64,000 nucleotides of DNA, taken from contig NZ_CP151650.1 in assembly GCF_038397775.1 (NCBI RefSeq), positions 2,728,001 to 2,792,000 of the forward strand, in the 5' to 3' direction. How positions within the stretch are numbered: the stretch's first letter is position 1; every line of letters starts with the position of its first letter. This DNA is from Pseudomonas sp. RC10. GTDB lineage: Bacteria; Pseudomonadota; Gammaproteobacteria; Pseudomonadales; Pseudomonadaceae. A program made the translations under genes and the position numbers. This document shows positions 8,376 to 17,679 of this stretch, in pieces. A model generated the notes under the pieces. The model ran no database searches. It saw nothing but the letters and a program-made list of their open reading frames with translations, and had not been told where the DNA came from.

Positions 8376-9512
8376 CTAGCGCCTCCCGGTGCGCGTGCTG
8401 ACATCGACCCACACCGCCAGTACCAGAATGCTGCCCTTGACGATCATCTGCCAGTAGCTGTCCACGTCGAGCATCGACATGCCGTTGTCCAGGCTGGTGA
8501 TCACCAGAGCCCCCAGCAGCGCGCCATACACCGTGCCCGATCCGCCACGCATGGAGGTGCCGCCAATGAAGCAGGCGGCGATGGCGTCCAGTTCGCCCAT
8601 GTTGCCCGCCGACGGTGAGCCTGCGGCCAGTCGCGCCGTGTTGACCAGCCCGGCAAGGGCACACATCACGCCCATGATGCCGAAGATCCACAGCTTCACC
8701 GCCTGCACGTTGATGCCGGACAGGCGCGTGGCTTCCATGTTGCTGCCCACCGAATAAATGCGGCGACCGAACACGGTCTGGCTGGTGACGTAGCTGAACA
8801 CGCCGAGCAATACCAACAGCAGCAGGACCGGGACCGGAATACCGTCGTAGCTGTTGAGGGTGTAGACGAAACCGGCGAGGACCGCGCCAATGGCGAGCAC
8901 GCGCAGAATGTCTCGCACCAACGCGTGAGCCGCGAGGCCGTGCAGCGCGCGGTTGCGACGCTGGCGCCAGGTGAGGAACAGCGTCAGGGCAAACAGCAAA
9001 ACGCCCAGCACGACGCCCACTAACGGCGGCAGATAACCCTGGCCGACATACACCAGCTGTGGCGACACCGGAGCAATGGTGGTCCCGCCCGTGATCCCCA
9101 GCAAAATCCCGCGAAACGCCAGCATGCCGCCCAGACCGACAATAAAGGACGGGATGCGCAGGTAAGCGGTCATGCAGCCGTTCGCCAGCCCGATGGCCAG
9201 GCCGCACAATGCGACGACGCCCAGGTTCAGGATCAGCGGCACGTGATAGACCACGTCGAGAATCGCCGCAACGCCCCCCAGCAAACCCAGCAACGAACCG
9301 ACCGACAGGTCGATTTCCCCGCTGATGATCACCAGCACCATGCCGCAGGCAAGAATGCCGGTGATGGACATTTGCCGCAGCAGATTGGAGAGGTTGCGCG
9401 GGGTTATAAAGCCGCCTTCGGTTTGCCAACTGAAGAACAGCCAGATCACCGCGATGGCGATGACCAGCGCGAGCATCTTGTAGCGGGTGAACAGGTGTTT
9501 GAGCTGATTCAT
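8376..9512 (-). CDS. xylH: D-xylose ABC transporter permease XylH
   Basis: A 378-residue inner-membrane permease of the ribose/xylose (BPD_transp_2) class with about ten hydrophobic segments. [24 protein letters not shown] is the conserved sugar-permease block and [19 protein letters not shown] the C-terminal EAA-like region. It pairs with XylG and the periplasmic XylF to import D-xylose. Its start overlaps the stop of xylG by four bases (ATGA), implying translational coupling; it is the last gene of the xylA-xylF-xylG-xylH unit. Confidence 0.92.
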   Translation of the reverse strand: MNQLKHLFTRYKMLALVIAIAVIWLFFSWQTEGGFITPRNLSNLLRQMSITGILACGMVLVIISGEIDLSVGSLLGLLGGVAAILDVVYHVPLILNLGVVALCGLAIGLANGCMTAYLRIPSFIVGLGGMLAFRGILLGITGGTTIAPVSPQLVYVGQGYLPPLVGVVLGVLLFALTLFLTWRQRRNRALHGLAAHALVRDILRVLAIGAVLAGFVYTLNSYDGIPVPVLLLLVLLGVFSYVTSQTVFGRRIYSVGSNMEATRLSGINVQAVKLWIFGIMGVMCALAGLVNTARLAAGSPSAGNMGELDAIAACFIGGTSMRGGSGTVYGALLGALVITSLDNGMSMLDVDSYWQMIVKGSILVLAVWVDVSTRTGRR

Positions 9513-11083
9513 GTACGCGTTTCCCTCGCATCACGGGGCTGATCGTTATTGTGATTGGCGCCAGTGGGGTGCAGGGCCGCCGCCAGCACCTGCTCTTGGG
9601 TCAGGCCCTGATTGATGAAGTCGCTACGCAACTGGCCTTCGCCGATCACCAGCACGCGGTCCGACACGCCCAGGACTTCAGCCAGCTCCGACGACACCAT
9701 GATGATCGATACGCCACGGGCGGCCAGGGCGCCCATCAGCTTGTAAATCTCGTACTTGGCGCCGACATCGACGCCTCGGGTGGGCTCGTCGAGGATCAGC
9801 ACGCGGGGTTGGGTCAGCAGCATTTTCGCCAGCACCGCCTTTTGCTGATTGCCACCGGAGAGGCTGGTGATCGGCAGAAACGGGCTTGCGGTCTTGAGGT
9901 GCATGCGCGCGATTTCTTTGTCGATGCTGCCCAGCTCGGCTTCGGCGTCGATGCGGGTCAGGCGCGAAAAGCTGTCGAGTACGGCAAGGGTGATGTTCTG
10001 GCCGACCCCCAGGTCGGGAATGATGCCTTGGCGTTTGCGGTCTTCAGGGACCATGCACAGCCCGGCGCGAATGGATTTCAGCGGCGTGCGCGTGTCGACG
10101 GGTTTGCCCTCCAGCCAGACCTCTGCTTCGTAGCGACCGGGGTAGGCACCGAACAACGCTGACACGAGCTCGGTCCTGCCTGCACCCACCAGCCCGGCGA
10201 TGCCGAGGATTTCCCCGCGCCGAAGGGAGAACGAGACGTCGTCGACGCGTTTGCGTTTCGGATTGTCGACGTCGTAACAAGTGACATGGCGTGCTTCGAA
10301 AACCACTTCGCCGACGTCGTGGGGCTCGGTGGGGTAGAGGTTGCTCATTTCGCGGCCAACCATCTGAGTGATGATCCTGGCGATGTCCATGTCGGCCATG
10401 GCCGTGGTCGCGATGTGTTTGCCGTCGCGAATCACCGAAATGGTGTCACAGACCGCCGCCACCTCATCGAGCTTGTGAGAGATGTAGACGCAAGCCACGC
10501 CCTTGGCCTTGAGGTCACGAATGATGTCCAGCAGCACCTCGATTTCCGAGCGGGTCAGGGCTGAAGAGGGCTCGTCGAGGATCAGCAAGCGGGCCTGCTT
10601 GTTCAGCGCTTTGGCGATTTCCACCAGTTGCTGATGCCCGCCGCCGTATTGCGACACCGGCAACGAGACGTTCATGTCCGGCACCTTGAGCTCGCGCATC
10701 AGCGCTTCCGCGCGGTGGATCATGGCGGGATAGTTCATGCGCCCGCCGGGCAGGGTCAGCTCGTGGCCCATGAAAATGTTTTCCGCCACCGAAAGGTCGG
10801 GGACGAGGGTCAGTTCCTGATGGATGATGACGATCCCGGCGGCCTCGGTTTCGCTGATGGACTGCGCTTTCAAGGGCTGGCCGTCCCAGACGATTTCCCC
10901 CTCCCAAGTGCCGTAGGGGTAGACCGCTGACAGCACTTTCATCAGCGTCGATTTGCCCGCGCCGTTTTCACCACACAGGCCGACGCATTCACCGGGGCGC
11001 ACCGTGATGTCGATGCCATTGAGGGCTTTGACACCGCCAAAGGTTTTGACGATGCCGTTCATTTGCAGCAGGTAGTCGGACAT
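9509..11083 (-). CDS. xylG: D-xylose ABC transporter ATP-binding protein XylG
   Basis: A 524-residue protein with two fused ABC domains, as in sugar importers of the XylG/RbsA/MglA class. Domain 1 has Walker [10 protein letters not shown] (near residue 38), signature [14 protein letters not shown] and Walker [12 protein letters not shown]; domain 2 has the degenerate Walker A typical of this class (GLVGAGRTE), signature [13 protein letters not shown] and Walker [13 protein letters not shown]. It energises D-xylose uptake on the cytoplasmic face. It is separated from xylF by 194 bases that hold a large hairpin, and overlaps xylH by four bases. Confidence 0.93.
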   Translation of the reverse strand: MSDYLLQMNGIVKTFGGVKALNGIDITVRPGECVGLCGENGAGKSTLMKVLSAVYPYGTWEGEIVWDGQPLKAQSISETEAAGIVIIHQELTLVPDLSVAENIFMGHELTLPGGRMNYPAMIHRAEALMRELKVPDMNVSLPVSQYGGGHQQLVEIAKALNKQARLLILDEPSSALTRSEIEVLLDIIRDLKAKGVACVYISHKLDEVAAVCDTISVIRDGKHIATTAMADMDIARIITQMVGREMSNLYPTEPHDVGEVVFEARHVTCYDVDNPKRKRVDDVSFSLRRGEILGIAGLVGAGRTELVSALFGAYPGRYEAEVWLEGKPVDTRTPLKSIRAGLCMVPEDRKRQGIIPDLGVGQNITLAVLDSFSRLTRIDAEAELGSIDKEIARMHLKTASPFLPITSLSGGNQQKAVLAKMLLTQPRVLILDEPTRGVDVGAKYEIYKLMGALAARGVSIIMVSSELAEVLGVSDRVLVIGEGQLRSDFINQGLTQEQVLAAALHPTGANHNNDQPRDARETRT

Positions 11084-11143
11084 TGCGGGGTCTCACACAA
11101 AAGCCAGAGGCGGGTGCAACGCTGCCGGTTTGCGCAATACCTT

Positions 11144-11232
11144 GTGGGACCGAATTCATTCGGGAAGCGTCGTATCAGGCGATACATCCGTGCCGAATGT
11201 ACCGGCCCCTCCCGAATGAATTCGGTCCCACA
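11144..11232. repeat. REP-type inverted repeat in the xylF-xylG gap
   Basis: Two perfect 23-base inverted arms (11144-11166 and 11210-11232) that begin TGTGGGACCGAATTCATTC flank a 43-base loop. Three further relatives occur in this window (16131-16221, 53858-53947, 63470-63547), so this is a dispersed repeat family. The long stem between the binding-protein gene and the ATPase gene could protect the upstream xylF message. Confidence 0.85.
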
Positions 11233-11277
11233 GGTTGCGCGTCACGGCAGCCGATCGGGTCTGTTCAACGCGATCCG

Positions 11278-12279
11278 TTATTTCCCCGCTATCTGATCCT
11301 TCGTGTAGAACCCGTCCTTCTCCAGCACGTCGATGTTGTCCTTGGTCAATGGCGTCGGCGTCAGCAGGATGGTGTCGACCTTTTTGGTGCCGTTGTCATA
11401 TTGCGAACTGAAGGCCGGTTTTTCGTTGCGCGCCAGTTGCACGGAGAGCTTGGCGGCTTCCGAAGCGATGAGTTTGAGCGGCTTGTACACGGTCATGGTC
11501 TGGGTGCCGTCGATCACCCGTTTGACGGCCGCCAGGTCGGCGTCCTGGCCAGAGATCGGCACCTTGCCGGCGAGTTTCTGCGCCGCCAGGGCCTGGATCG
11601 CGCCACCGGCCGTGGCGTCGTTGGAGGCGACGATGCCGTCGATCTTGTTGCTGTTCTTGGTCAGGGCGTTTTCGACGATGCTCAAGGCTTCGGTCGGGTT
11701 CCATTCCTTGACCCACTGCTGGCCGACAATCTTGATGTCGCCCTTGTCGATGGCCGGTTGCAGCACTTTCATCTGGCCTTCGCGCAGCACTTTGGCGTTG
11801 TTGTCGGTGGGCGCGCCGCCGAGCAGGAAATAATTGCCTTTGGGCTGCGCCTTCAAGACCCCTGAAGCCTGCATTTCGCCGACTTTTTCGTTATCGAAGG
11901 AGATGTAGGCGTCGATGTCGGCGTTGAGAATCAGCCGGTCATACGACACAACCTTGATCCCCGCCTTCTTCGCTTCGGCCACGGCGTTTGTGAGCACGGT
12001 GGCATTGAACGGCACGATGACGATCACGTCGACGCCACGAGAGATCAGGTTTTCGATCTGGGAAATCTGCTTCTGCTCGTTGGCGTCCGCCGATTGCACG
12101 AACACCTTGGCGTCCATTTTTTCGGCCGCCGCGACGAAGTAGTCACGGTCCCGGGACCAGCGTTCGAGGCGCAGGTCGTCGATGGAAAAGCCGATTTTCG
12201 GATGAGCCGCATCCGCCATGACCGGCAGACTGAGCAAGGCGAGCGCAGAGGCGAGCAAGGTGCGTTTCAGGTTCTTCAT
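11278..12279 (-). CDS. xylF: D-xylose ABC transporter periplasmic binding protein XylF
   Basis: A 333-residue periplasmic sugar-binding protein. It has a signal peptide (MKNLKRTLLASALALLSLPVMA) and then the periplasmic-binding fold of the ribose/xylose group: IGFSIDDLRLERWSRDRDYFV, then ENLISRGVDVIVIVPFN and VVSYDRLI, and AIQALAAQKLAGKVPISGQDAD in lobe 2. It captures D-xylose for the XylGH importer. It follows xylA by 169 bases and precedes xylG across a REP-type hairpin. Binding proteins are usually needed in excess over their transporter, which fits that arrangement. Confidence 0.93.
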   Translation of the reverse strand: MKNLKRTLLASALALLSLPVMADAAHPKIGFSIDDLRLERWSRDRDYFVAAAEKMDAKVFVQSADANEQKQISQIENLISRGVDVIVIVPFNATVLTNAVAEAKKAGIKVVSYDRLILNADIDAYISFDNEKVGEMQASGVLKAQPKGNYFLLGGAPTDNNAKVLREGQMKVLQPAIDKGDIKIVGQQWVKEWNPTEALSIVENALTKNSNKIDGIVASNDATAGGAIQALAAQKLAGKVPISGQDADLAAVKRVIDGTQTMTVYKPLKLIASEAAKLSVQLARNEKPAFSSQYDNGTKKVDTILLTPTPLTKDNIDVLEKDGFYTKDQIAGK

Positions 12280-12448
12280 TGTGGTGCGTCCTTTTATTGT
12301 TGTTTAGAGGCACTTCATGAGCGTGTCGCGGAGGAAACTGTAGAGACTTCAGTGGCGACGTGATGCAGAGAATTGTCGCGAGTTTGTCACCACGTTTTGG
12401 TTGGAACTCGCCGGCACCTCCCACCGATTCAATTCCCGGTGAATGCCG

Positions 12449-13765
12449 TCAGCGGTAGATAAACCGGTTCACAACGCCTTCGAGCATCTCCTGTCGGCCG
12501 CTGACGGCTTGGGGGTTCAGGTCATGTTCCAGCGCATGTCGGGCGAGGGATTCGAGGCTGAATTCGCCTGTCTGCACGGCGCGACCGAACGGCTGGTCCC
12601 ACCCGGCATAACGCTGGGTCTTGAACTGCTGCAGGACATCGTTTTCCACCATCGCGGCGGCGCGTTCGAGGGACAGGGCGAGCACATCCATCGCGGCCAC
12701 ATGGCCATAGAACAGGTCAACGTCATCAAGGCTCTGGCGACGCACCTTCGAATCGAAATTGAAGCCGCCATTCTGGAAGCCGCCCGCCTTGAGGATCTCG
12801 TAGGTGGCGAGGGTCAGCTCTTCGACGCTGTTGGGGAACTGGTCGGTGTCCCAGCCGTTCTGGGGGTCGCCACGATTGGCGTCGATGCTGCCGAAAATAC
12901 CGAGGGACGCCGCCGTGGCGATTTCGTGGTGAAAGCTGTGCCCGGCGAGGGTCGCGTGGTTGGCTTCGATGTTGACCTTGATCTCCTTCTCCAGGCCGAA
13001 CTGCTGCAGAAAACCGAAGACCGTGGCGCTGTCGTAATCGTACTGGTGCTTGGTCGGCTCCTGGGGTTTGGGCTCGATCAGCAAGTCGCCCTTGAAGCCA
13101 ATGGCGTGCTTGTGCTCGACCACCATGGCCATGAAACGTCCGAGCTGTTCGCGCTCGCGCTTGAGGTCGGTGTTGAGCAGGGTTTCATAGCCTTCGCGAC
13201 CGCCCCAGAGCACGTAGTTCGAACCGTTGAGGCGCTGCGTGGCGTTCATCGCGTTGAACACTTGGGCGGCAGCGAAGGCGAACACCTCAGGGTCCGGATT
13301 GCTCGCAGCGCCTGCTGCAAAGCGCGGATTGCTGAAGCAGTTCGCGGTGCCCCACAGCAGTTTCAGGCCGGTGCGAGCCTGGTGGCGTTCGAGCTCATCG
13401 ACCATCTGGGCGAAGTTGCGGGTGTATTCCTTGAGGCTCGCGCCTTCGGGGGCGACATCGGTGTCGTGGAAACTGTAGTAGTCGATGCCCAGCTTGGAGA
13501 AGAACTCGAACGCCGCGTCGGCCTTGAAGCGCGCTACCTCCATGGCATCCCCCGTCTTGATCCAGGGGCGCTTGAACGTGCCGACGCCGAACATGTCGGC
13601 TCCCGGCCAGACGAAGGTGTGCCAGTAACAAGCCGCCATGCGCAGGTGCTCACGCATCGGCTTGCCGAGGACCCGCTTGTTGGCGTCGTAATGGCGAAAG
13701 GCAAGGGGGGATTCGCTGTGCGGGCCTTCGTAGCGAATGGTGTCGATTTCGGGGAAGCAGGGCAT
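12449..13765 (-). CDS. xylA: Xylose isomerase
   Basis: A 438-residue class-II-length xylose isomerase, converting D-xylose to D-xylulose with two divalent metals. Recognisable parts are [14 protein letters not shown], the catalytic-His region [13 protein letters not shown], the metal-ligand segment [36 protein letters not shown] and [23 protein letters not shown] lies nine bases before the ATG. It is the first gene of the minus-strand xylAFGH unit and divergent from xylR. No xylulokinase gene lies in the window, so xylB must be elsewhere. Confidence 0.96.
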   Translation of the reverse strand: MPCFPEIDTIRYEGPHSESPLAFRHYDANKRVLGKPMREHLRMAACYWHTFVWPGADMFGVGTFKRPWIKTGDAMEVARFKADAAFEFFSKLGIDYYSFHDTDVAPEGASLKEYTRNFAQMVDELERHQARTGLKLLWGTANCFSNPRFAAGAASNPDPEVFAFAAAQVFNAMNATQRLNGSNYVLWGGREGYETLLNTDLKREREQLGRFMAMVVEHKHAIGFKGDLLIEPKPQEPTKHQYDYDSATVFGFLQQFGLEKEIKVNIEANHATLAGHSFHHEIATAASLGIFGSIDANRGDPQNGWDTDQFPNSVEELTLATYEILKAGGFQNGGFNFDSKVRRQSLDDVDLFYGHVAAMDVLALSLERAAAMVENDVLQQFKTQRYAGWDQPFGRAVQTGEFSLESLARHALEHDLNPQAVSGRQEMLEGVVNRFIYR

Positions 13766-13833
13766 CGAAGTATTTCCTTATTGTTCTTGGCGTTGCCCCG
13801 ATACTAGCAACGGCCTTGGGCCTTCCGATTACG

Positions 13834-13860
13834 AAAATCACCAACTCGGTGTTCGATTTT
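13834..13860. promoter_or_regulatory. Interrupted palindrome in the xylA-xylR divergent promoter
   Basis: In the 164-bp gap between xylA and xylR, AAAATC (13834-13839) and GATTTT (13855-13860) form inverted arms, with CACC and GGTG as an inner inverted pair. The position fits an operator for XylR controlling both directions; assignment to XylR is inference from location only. Confidence 0.3.
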
Positions 13861-13929
13861 GAGTATTGAGATTCCCTCTCGGCAGGCCTAGTCTGTGCCG
13901 ACCTGTTTGGCAGGCCCGGGAGAACAACA

Positions 13930-15150
13930 ATGAAAACCGTCCCGCCCGTGCACCGTATCGCGCTGTTGTTCAACGGCGGCAAAATCTATGATCGCGGCAT
14001 CATCACCGGCATTGGCGATTACCTCAGCAGCACGCGCGCGTCCTGGGACCTGTTCCTTGAGGAGGATTTCCTCTGCCGTTTGAAAGGCATCGAGCGCTGG
14101 CAAGGCGACGGGATCATTGCCGATTTCGACGACCCGCTGATTGGCGAAGCGCTGGCGCACAGCAAGCTGCCGGTGGTGGCGGTGGGTGGCTCCTACGCGG
14201 ACCCCGACGCCTACCCGAAAAACATTCCTTACGTGGCCACCGACAACGTCGGCCTGATCAAAATGGCGTACGAGCACCTGATCGAAGCGGGGCTGACCCG
14301 ATTCGCCTGCTTCAGCCTGCCTGAGGCGCAGAGCAATCGCTGGGCCCAGGAGCGGGAAAACGCTTTTCGCAGCCTGCTCAAGCGCGACGGCCTGCGCGGT
14401 GAGGTCTATCGCGGCTTGAGCACCAGTGCGCCGTTGTGGGACAGCGCGGTGGAGCAGCAGATCGCCTGGCTGCAACGCCTGCCCAAGCCCATCGGCATCA
14501 TTGCCGTCAGCGACGCCCGTGCCCGGCAGTTGCTTCAGGCGTGCCTGACCGCGGGCATCGCGGTGCCGGAGCAAGTGGCGCTGATCGGCATCGACAACGA
14601 CCCACTGACCCGCACCCTGACCCGCGTGCCATTGAGCTCGGTGATTCAGGGCACGCAAAGCATGGGGCGAATGGCGGCGCACATGCTGCACCAGATGCTC
14701 CACGGCATGCCGTCCACGACCCATCAGATTCTCGTGCCGCCCGAGGCGATCAACGTCCAGGCATCGAGCCTTCATCAGCCGCTGGGCAATCCGTATGTGA
14801 TGCAGGCGCTGCATTTCATCCGGCAGTACGCCTGCCAAGGCATCAAGACGGCCCAGGTCTCGGGCTATGTCGGTATCTCCCGGTCGTCACTGGAAGCGCA
14901 TTTCCGCAAGGAACGCAGCTGCACCGTGCACGACGAGATCCTCGGGTTCAAGCTCGCGGCGGCGGCTTCACGGCTACAGAACAGTGATTCGGCCATTGCC
15001 GACATTGCCCAGCACTGCGGCTTCAAATCCGCGCAATACCTGCACACGGTGTTTCGCCGCGAGTTCGGCTGCACGCCTCGGGAATACCAGCAAAGCGCCG
15101 TTCATTCATTCGATTCTCATACGCGTTCTGCGGAGCGCGTCTTTACATGA
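13930..15150 (+). CDS. xylR: Xylose operon regulator XylR
   Basis: A 406-residue activator with an N-terminal LacI/periplasmic-binding-like sugar domain (IALLFNGGKIYDRGIITGIGDYL; IGIIAVSDARARQLLQACLTAGIAVPEQVALIGIDND) and a C-terminal AraC-type domain of ~100 residues with two helix-turn-helix units (VSGYVGISRSSLEAHFRKE and IADIAQHCGFKSAQYLHTVFRREFGCTPREYQ). This is the arrangement of E. coli XylR, which senses D-xylose and activates the xyl genes. It is transcribed away from xylA, the usual configuration for local control. Confidence 0.93.
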   Translation: MKTVPPVHRIALLFNGGKIYDRGIITGIGDYLSSTRASWDLFLEEDFLCRLKGIERWQGDGIIADFDDPLIGEALAHSKLPVVAVGGSYADPDAYPKNIPYVATDNVGLIKMAYEHLIEAGLTRFACFSLPEAQSNRWAQERENAFRSLLKRDGLRGEVYRGLSTSAPLWDSAVEQQIAWLQRLPKPIGIIAVSDARARQLLQACLTAGIAVPEQVALIGIDNDPLTRTLTRVPLSSVIQGTQSMGRMAAHMLHQMLHGMPSTTHQILVPPEAINVQASSLHQPLGNPYVMQALHFIRQYACQGIKTAQVSGYVGISRSSLEAHFRKERSCTVHDEILGFKLAAAASRLQNSDSAIADIAQHCGFKSAQYLHTVFRREFGCTPREYQQSAVHSFDSHTRSAERVFT

Positions 15151-15175
15151 CACGTCACGATCACAGGAGTCATCG

Positions 15176-16099
15176 ATGCATCCGATTCGTTTAGGGCTGG
15201 TGGGTTACGGCAAGATCGCACAGGACCAGCACGTGCCGGCGATCCGCGCCAACCCGCAATTCGAACTGGTAGCGGTGGCAACGTTGGGGCCGCACTGTCC
15301 GGGTGTCGAGAACTTCGGGTCGCTGTCCGAATTGCTGGCCAGCGACGTTCAGGTGGACGCGATTGCCTTCTGCACGCCGCCCCAAGGGCGGTTCGCGCTG
15401 GTCGACGAAGCGCTGAAAGCGGGCAAGCATGTGCTGGTGGAAAAGCCGCCGTGCTCGACGTTGGGCGAGGCGTTTGCGCTGATCGACCACGTCGAACGGG
15501 CCGGGGTGAGCGGTTTGTTCGCCTGGCATTCACGCTTTGCGCCAGGCGTGGCCACTGCCAAGGCGTGGCTTGCAGGCACGACGCTGAACGAGGTGCGCAT
15601 CGAGTGGAAAGAGCAGGTGCGCAAATGGCACCCCGGTCAGGCGTGGATCTGGCAGGCGGGCGGGCTGGGCGTCTTCGATCCGGGGATCAACGCCTTGTCC
15701 ATCGTCACTGACTTGCTGCCGGGGGCGCTGTTCGTCGAGTCCGCCGCGCTGAGCGTGCCGAGCAACTGTCAGTCCCCCATCGCCGCGTCGTTGACTATCC
15801 GCGACGGGCACGTGCCGGTGAAGGCGGCGTTCGATTTCGACCACAGCGTGAATGAGCTGTGGCGCATTGAGTTGCACAGCGATGACGGCGTGTTGCGTCT
15901 GGATTCGGGCGGGGCTGAGGTCAGCCTCAATGGCGTGGCGCAGGCCGTGTCGGAAGAAGGCGAGTACCCCGCGATGTACCGGCATTTCGCGCAATTGATC
16001 GCCGACGGGCGCAGTGACCTCGACCTGCAGCCGTTGCGGATTGTGGCCGACAGTTTCTTTGTGGGCAGCAAGGAGACGGTTGCGGCATTTTATGAGTAA
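15176..16099 (+). CDS. gal: D-galactose 1-dehydrogenase (Gfo/Idh/MocA family)
   Basis: A 307-residue NAD(P) oxidoreductase. The Rossmann motif GLVGYGKIAQDQHVPAI opens the protein, VEKPP is the cofactor/catalytic lysine block, and WKEQVRKWHPGQAWIWQ followed by GVFDPGINALSIV forms the sugar-binding part. These blocks match the P. fluorescens D-galactose 1-dehydrogenase as I remember it (about 304 residues), which oxidises D-galactose, and related pentoses such as L-arabinose, to the lactone. CAGGAG precedes the ATG at 15176; longer in-frame extensions into xylR are not meaningful. It follows xylR by 25 bp, so both are probably in one transcript and serve sugar oxidation together. Confidence 0.85.
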   Translation: MHPIRLGLVGYGKIAQDQHVPAIRANPQFELVAVATLGPHCPGVENFGSLSELLASDVQVDAIAFCTPPQGRFALVDEALKAGKHVLVEKPPCSTLGEAFALIDHVERAGVSGLFAWHSRFAPGVATAKAWLAGTTLNEVRIEWKEQVRKWHPGQAWIWQAGGLGVFDPGINALSIVTDLLPGALFVESAALSVPSNCQSPIAASLTIRDGHVPVKAAFDFDHSVNELWRIELHSDDGVLRLDSGGAEVSLNGVAQAVSEEGEYPAMYRHFAQLIADGRSDLDLQPLRIVADSFFVGSKETVAAFYE

Positions 16100-16130
16100 A
16101 ACCCGCTCGCTTTGACGGCACGGATCACCT

Positions 16131-16221
16131 CTGTGGGAGCGAATTCATTCGCGAAAAAGGGTTCAGGCGATAGAGATGTATCGCCTCTACGCACGCTTCG
16201 CGAATGAATTCGCTCCCACAG
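16131..16221. repeat. REP-type inverted repeat
   Basis: Perfect 25-base inverted arms at 16131-16155 and 16197-16221 (left arm begins CTGTGGGAGCGAATTCATTC) enclose a 41-base loop. It lies between the stops of the convergent galactose dehydrogenase and alpha/beta hydrolase genes and may serve as the shared mRNA 3' end. Confidence 0.88.
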
Positions 16222-16242
16222 GGAGGGCAACGCTGCACGGCC

Positions 16243-17199
16243 TCAATTCAACACAAAATCATTCTTCATCCGCAGCGTCCGGCTCGGAATGGAGTTGCGG
16301 TCAATCCCGCCCTGAAGCGTGTAGGCCAGATCGTCGTACCAGTTCGCGTCTTCCAGGTACCACGAATGTGACACCAGGCCGTCGATCACTTTGAACTTGC
16401 GGTTTTTCACAGCGAGATAGCGAGGACCGCAATCGACGTCCAGCGCTTTGTCGTCGGCGGGAGTGTCCTCGGGCATGCCGACCCGGCCGACCCGCGAACG
16501 GGTGTCGATGTTTTTGGCATTCGAAACGGCCAGCGCTTCGTCATAACCGCTGAAATAGTTCGTCAGCCGCCCGCAATGGCTGAACGTCGGGATCATGTCC
16601 GAGTTGCCCAGCGCGAAGCACGATGAAGAAATGTCGGCGCCAAACAGCACCATCTGGCCGATGCGCCAGTCGTTGGCCAGCCCCGAATCACGCATTTTGT
16701 CCACCGACCGAAAGGCTTCGCGCACCACAAACGCACCCATGGAGTGGGCCATCACGTGGACGTTGATCGGGCACTCGGGCAGCGAGAAGGTCATGAACGG
16801 CACGATGCCGCGCTTGACCAGCAGCGCGGCGGAGTCTTGCGCCTTGCCGCGATCTGCCAGGTACAGCAGGGTTTTGCTTTCTGATGGCCAATCAAACCCC
16901 ACCACCATGCACGGGTAGTTGCGGGCGCGCAGCTCGCGTTCGATCAGCCGTTGTCGGGTCAGTGCTTCTTTTGAGGGGGTGTTGTAGCCATGCACGAAGA
17001 ACACCACGTCCAGCGCCGTGCCTTTTGCAGGGGCGGCCTGTTCGAGAATCGCGGTCATCCACTGCTTGGCCGAATTGATGCTGTGAATGGGCGACGGCTC
17101 GGCCGCATCGGGCGGCACTTTCAGGTAGGTGCCTGGGCCAACGTCTGTGCCGAAAGCACCGTTGGCTTTGCTGCGGGTACTCAGAATGAAGCTGTCCAT
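16243..17199 (-). CDS. Alpha/beta hydrolase (DUF900-like)
   Basis: A 318-residue protein with the alpha/beta hydrolase core: the oxyanion block VVFFVHGYNTP (~65-75), GFDWPSE (~101) and the nucleophile elbow VMAHSMGAFV (S153). The long HGYN segment and the length resemble the DUF900 group of hydrolases. A candidate acid lies in LFGADISSSCF and a candidate catalytic His in LVSHSWYLEDANW. The start at 17199 has AAGGA upstream; an in-frame extension upstream to 17346 looks non-coding. Substrate unknown; no signal peptide seen, so cytoplasmic. It faces the galactose dehydrogenase gene across a REP hairpin. Confidence 0.7.
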   Translation of the reverse strand: MDSFILSTRSKANGAFGTDVGPGTYLKVPPDAAEPSPIHSINSAKQWMTAILEQAAPAKGTALDVVFFVHGYNTPSKEALTRQRLIERELRARNYPCMVVGFDWPSESKTLLYLADRGKAQDSAALLVKRGIVPFMTFSLPECPINVHVMAHSMGAFVVREAFRSVDKMRDSGLANDWRIGQMVLFGADISSSCFALGNSDMIPTFSHCGRLTNYFSGYDEALAVSNAKNIDTRSRVGRVGMPEDTPADDKALDVDCGPRYLAVKNRKFKVIDGLVSHSWYLEDANWYDDLAYTLQGGIDRNSIPSRTLRMKNDFVLN

Positions 17200-17217
17200 G
17201 GAGAAGAGTCCTTGCTG

Positions 17218-17247
17218 TCCGATTGACGGAGCGATCCGATTGACGGA
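17218..17247. repeat. 13-bp direct repeat upstream of the hydrolase gene
   Basis: TCCGATTGACGGA occurs twice with a 17-bp period (17218-17230 and 17235-17247), 19-48 bases upstream of the hydrolase start. It overlaps the expected promoter or leader and could be a tandem regulator site or a small duplication. Confidence 0.35.
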
Positions 17248-17441
17248 TTGGCCATTCTGAGCAGCGACCGAGGGGCGCCCGCACGAGCGGCGCAGGCCTG
17301 GGTTCAGGGCGCGGTAATGCGGATCGGCGAGTGCTCGACAACCCAAGAGGTGTAGCGTTGGATAGACGACTTGTCCAACCCGATCAGGCAGGACGACGGG
17401 CAGCGGGCATCACGGGTGCAGGAGGGGCACCGCGTGAAGGG

Positions 17442-17519
17442 TCAGAAATGACCGACGCCCGCGAGCGCGATGGAGAAGGAAACGATCAGCATCAGCAGAA
17501 TGGACATGTTGATGGACAT
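17442..17519 (-). CDS. 25-residue hydrophobic peptide (putative small membrane protein)
   Basis: The reading frame MSINMSILLMLIVSF SIALAGVGHF (25 residues; shown split after residue 15) forms one continuous transmembrane-like helix with a short polar tail. It is preceded by AAGGAT seven bases before the ATG, a strong ribosome site for so short a frame. It lies on the minus strand between the OPT transporter gene (stop 17680) and the hydrolase gene (start 17199), in the same direction as both. I do not recognise the peptide. A single-helix membrane protein associated with the transporter or a stress response is possible but unproven. Confidence 0.5.
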   Translation of the reverse strand: MSINMSILLMLIVSFSIALAGVGHF

Positions 17520-17679
17520 GGGTGAAATCCTTGTTCAGTTTGGTCAATGCCGCCATGATCCCGATCTGCGCGCAAAAAATGAACGGCGTTCGTGTGGATG
17601 TTCGCTATCGATACAATCAATACTCCGGGGCTTAGAAACGCGGCTTGCGGGTGTCTCAGGTCCGATACATGCCCGGGTT

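Noticed and set aside
8332..9534. 400-codon minus-strand frame overlapping xylH
   Set aside because: It is a shifted frame of xylH, rich in Arg, Gly and His; the xylH frame has the permease signature.
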